A stretch of DNA of 64,000 bases from Helianthus annuus (taxonomy: Eukaryota > Streptophyta > Magnoliopsida > Asterales > Asteraceae): contig NC_035433.2 of assembly GCF_002127325.2 (NCBI RefSeq), positions 146,316,938 through 146,380,937 of the forward strand. Direction: 5' to 3'. Shown here one piece after another: positions 61,501 to 64,000 of the stretch. The notes beneath the pieces are model-generated. The model was not told the DNA's origin and did no database searches. It was given only the letters and a program-made list of their open reading frames with translations. The translations under genes and the position numbers were made by a program. The first letter of the stretch is position 1. Each line of letters opens with the position of its first letter.

Positions 61501-64000
61501 ACCAGTTTCACCAGGTTTAGGCTTGTCTTTAGGGAAAAGTTGAGGATATTTAAGCTTCATATGATCCTCACGCTCCCACGTGAACTCCGGTCCACGTCTT
61601 GAGTTCCAACGAACTCTAACAATCGGAATACGACTATATTTACACACCTTGACCTCCCGATCCATGATCTCAATAGGCTCTTCGACAAACTGTAACTTGT
61701 CGTCGATCTTTAACTCTTGAAACGGCACAACCAATATTTCATCAGACAAACACTTCTTCAACTGTGAGACATGGAAGACATCGTGAACATTGCCCAACTC
61801 AGCAGGCAATTCAAGCTTGTAAGCGACTTTATCGATACGCTCCAAGATTTTAAATGGCCCAACGTAACGCGGATTAAGCTTACCGCGCTTCCCGAAGTGT
61901 ACAACACCCTTCCACGGTGAAACTTTCAACATGACACGATCATTAACTTCGAACTCCAAAGGCTTTCTACGCTTGTCGGCGTAGCTTTTCTGATGATCAC
62001 GTGCCGCTGCCATACGGTTTCTGATCCGAACAATCATTTGTGAAGTTTCAAGTACAAGCTCAGGACCTGTGATCTGACTGTCACCCACTTCAGCCCAACA
62101 GAGAGGAGAATGGCATTTCCGCCCGTACAATGCCTCGAATGGAGCTGCTTGAATACTAGTGTGGTAGCTGTTGTTGTAGGAGAACTCTAACAACGGCAAG
62201 TGTTTCTCCCATCCTTTCCCAAAATCAATCACACATGTCCGCAGCATGTCTTCAGGCGTCTGAATGGTGTGCTCACTTTGACCATCCGTCTGTGGGTGAT
62301 AAGCAATACTCATATCGAGTTGTGAACCGAATGATTTATGCATTGACTGCCATAATTCAGAAGTGAAACGCGGATCTCGATCTGAGATGATAGAAGTTGG
62401 CACCCCGTGCCTAGAGACTACCTCCTTAAGATAAACTGCTGCAAGCTGTGAAAACTTATCTGTTTCCTTGATTGCCAAAAAATGCGCTAACTTTGTGAGA
62501 TGGTCAACAATCACCCATATAGTATCGTTTCCAGCCTGAGTCCTCGGTAACCCTGTAACGAAATCCATAGCGATCTGTTCCTACTTCCACGTGGGTATCT
62601 TTGGCTGCTGAAGTAGCCCCGAGGGATTCTGATGCTCTGCTTTGACTTTAGCACAAGTCAAGCATTTACTCACGTATGTGGCGATGATAGCTTTCATATT
62701 CGGCCACTAATACAAAACTTTAAGATCCTGATACATCTTATCCGATCTCGGATGAGTAGAGTATCGTGACTTGTGCGCTTCGTCCGTCACAGGTTCTCTG
62801 AGATCACCAAACAGGGGAATCCATACTCTTTTCATAATATAATAGGTGCCATCAGATCTCTGCTCGAGCTGCTTTTTCATACCTCGCAAACCCTCAGCTT
62901 CAATGTTTTCTTCCTTTAATGCCTCAGTCTGAGCCGTATGAATCTTATCGGGAAGGTTCGAATGAATAGTGAGTTGCAATGCGCGAACCCGTTTAGGCTT
63001 CGTTTCCTTTCGGCTAAGTGCATCAGCTACTACATTAGCTTTACCCGGGTGATACTTGATAGCACACTCATAATCGTTCAAAAGCTCTATCCAAGGCCGC
63101 TGTCGCATATTCAAATCCTTCTGGTCGAAGATATGCTGGAGGCTCATGTGATCGGTGTAGATGGTGCATTTGGTACCGTACAGGTAATGCCTCCAGATCT
63201 TCAACGCAAAAACCACAGCCCCTAACTCCAAGTCGTGAGTCGTATAATTCCTCTTGTGTACCTTCAACTGCCGAGAAGCATATGCTATCACCTTGTCGCG
63301 TTGCATCAGTACGCAACCGAGACCCTGAATAGAAGCATCACAAAATCCTTGGTACCCTCTGGTAGAGATAAAATCGCCGCGCTGCATAATTTCTGTTTCA
63401 AAAGCTGGAAAGCGTCCTCCTGTTTCGTTCCCCAAGAATAAACAATGTTCTTCTGTGTCAAGGAGGTAAAAGGTTAAGCAATCTTTGAGAAATCCTGAAT
63501 AAACCGACGATAGTACCCCGCAAGACCAAGAAATTGTCGCACCTCCGAAGGATTCTTCGGTGCTGCCCAACTCCTAATAGCATCGATCTTGGCAGGATCT
63601 ACATGTATCCCCTTTTTGTTGACAATATGCCCAAGAAAGTGTACTTCCCGAATCCAGAAATCACACTTAGAGCGTAGAGCTGCTCCTTCCCTCAGGAGCT
63701 CCAAGATAAGACGTAAATGTCGCTCGTGGTCTTCCTTGCTTTTGGAGTAGATTAAGATGTCGTCGATGAAAACGATAACAAAGTCGTCGAGATACGGTTT
63801 GCACACGCGGTTCATGAGATCCATGAAGACCACTGGTGCGTTAGTCAATCCAAACGGCATAACCAAAAACTCATAGTGGCCATACCGCGTTCGAAAAGCC
63901 GTTCTGGGAACATCCTCCTCTCTGACTCGTACCTGATGATAGCCCGACCTTAAGTCGATCTTGGAATAGAAACTTGACCCTTGCAGCTGGTCAAACAGGT
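61429..64000 (-). pseudogene. Second Ty3/gypsy pol (RT-RH-IN), broken, cut by the window edge
   Basis: The minus strand enters at 64000 inside RT and shows [20 protein letters not shown] and the connection domain to a TAA at about 63474. A small deletion near 63340 shifts the frame before RNase H ([31 protein letters not shown]). Then come the integrase zinc finger (two in-frame TAG stops, near 62707 and 62572, at positions where Trp is expected) and the integrase core and C-terminal tail in an intact frame 62568-61429 ([29 protein letters not shown]). It is related to, but clearly different from, the copy at 47657-51194. The 5' half lies beyond the window. Confidence 0.9.

Overview
This window is nuclear DNA of a flowering plant: AT-rich, intron-style intergenic sequence dominated by LTR retrotransposons, Helitrons, MITEs, a SINE and LINE relics, with one intact resistance-type gene. 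The LTR families (TGTAAC...GTGACA termini, tRNA-iMet primer site) and the gene type suggest a eudicot, perhaps an Asteraceae; that assignment is inference from general appearance only.

The one convincing host gene is an intronless CC-NBS-LRR (CNL) immune receptor at 15452-18364 (+, 970 aa). A short 3'-exon-like reading frame at 211-371 may be the tail of another gene or a captured fragment.

A block of about 10 kb is present twice in direct orientation: copy A about 1892-12612 and copy B about 19959-29607, with the CNL gene between them. Both copies share hAT MITEs, a 5'-truncated LINE with a 19-bp target duplication, and two nested LTRs. They differ by insertions: copy A alone has a Helitron (3354-4722, with a clean empty site in B) and copy B alone has a long-hairpin MITE (22447-22813). 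Copy A stops abruptly inside the inner LTR at 12612. Copy B keeps both LTRs whole: a 4.3-kb solo LTR (25880-30210, target duplication TCGAC) inside an opposite-strand solo LTR (25461-32119, target duplication GTTTG).

From 32.1 to 38.3 kb lies a mosaic of small transposons, many with exact target duplications: MULE, hAT and Harbinger MITEs, a tRNA-derived SINE inside a long-TIR MITE, a LINE relic and a Helitron end.

From 38364 to 53061 lies one Ty3/gypsy element (target duplication TTCGG). Its 5' LTR is split by an opposite-strand related LTR, which is itself split by a 3.1-kb solo LTR (42515-45591, target duplication GTTTG). Its gag-pol is dead, with several stops and frameshifts.

The right part holds a degenerate minisatellite (54.0-54.9 kb), two opposing Helitron ends, three MULE MITEs and one hAT MITE. 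From 58850 to the right edge is the 3' half of a second, minus-strand Ty3/gypsy element, also broken.

There is no operon-like logic here. The functional content is one immune receptor in a transposon-rich, locally duplicated setting. No CRISPR, tRNA or rRNA gene was seen.
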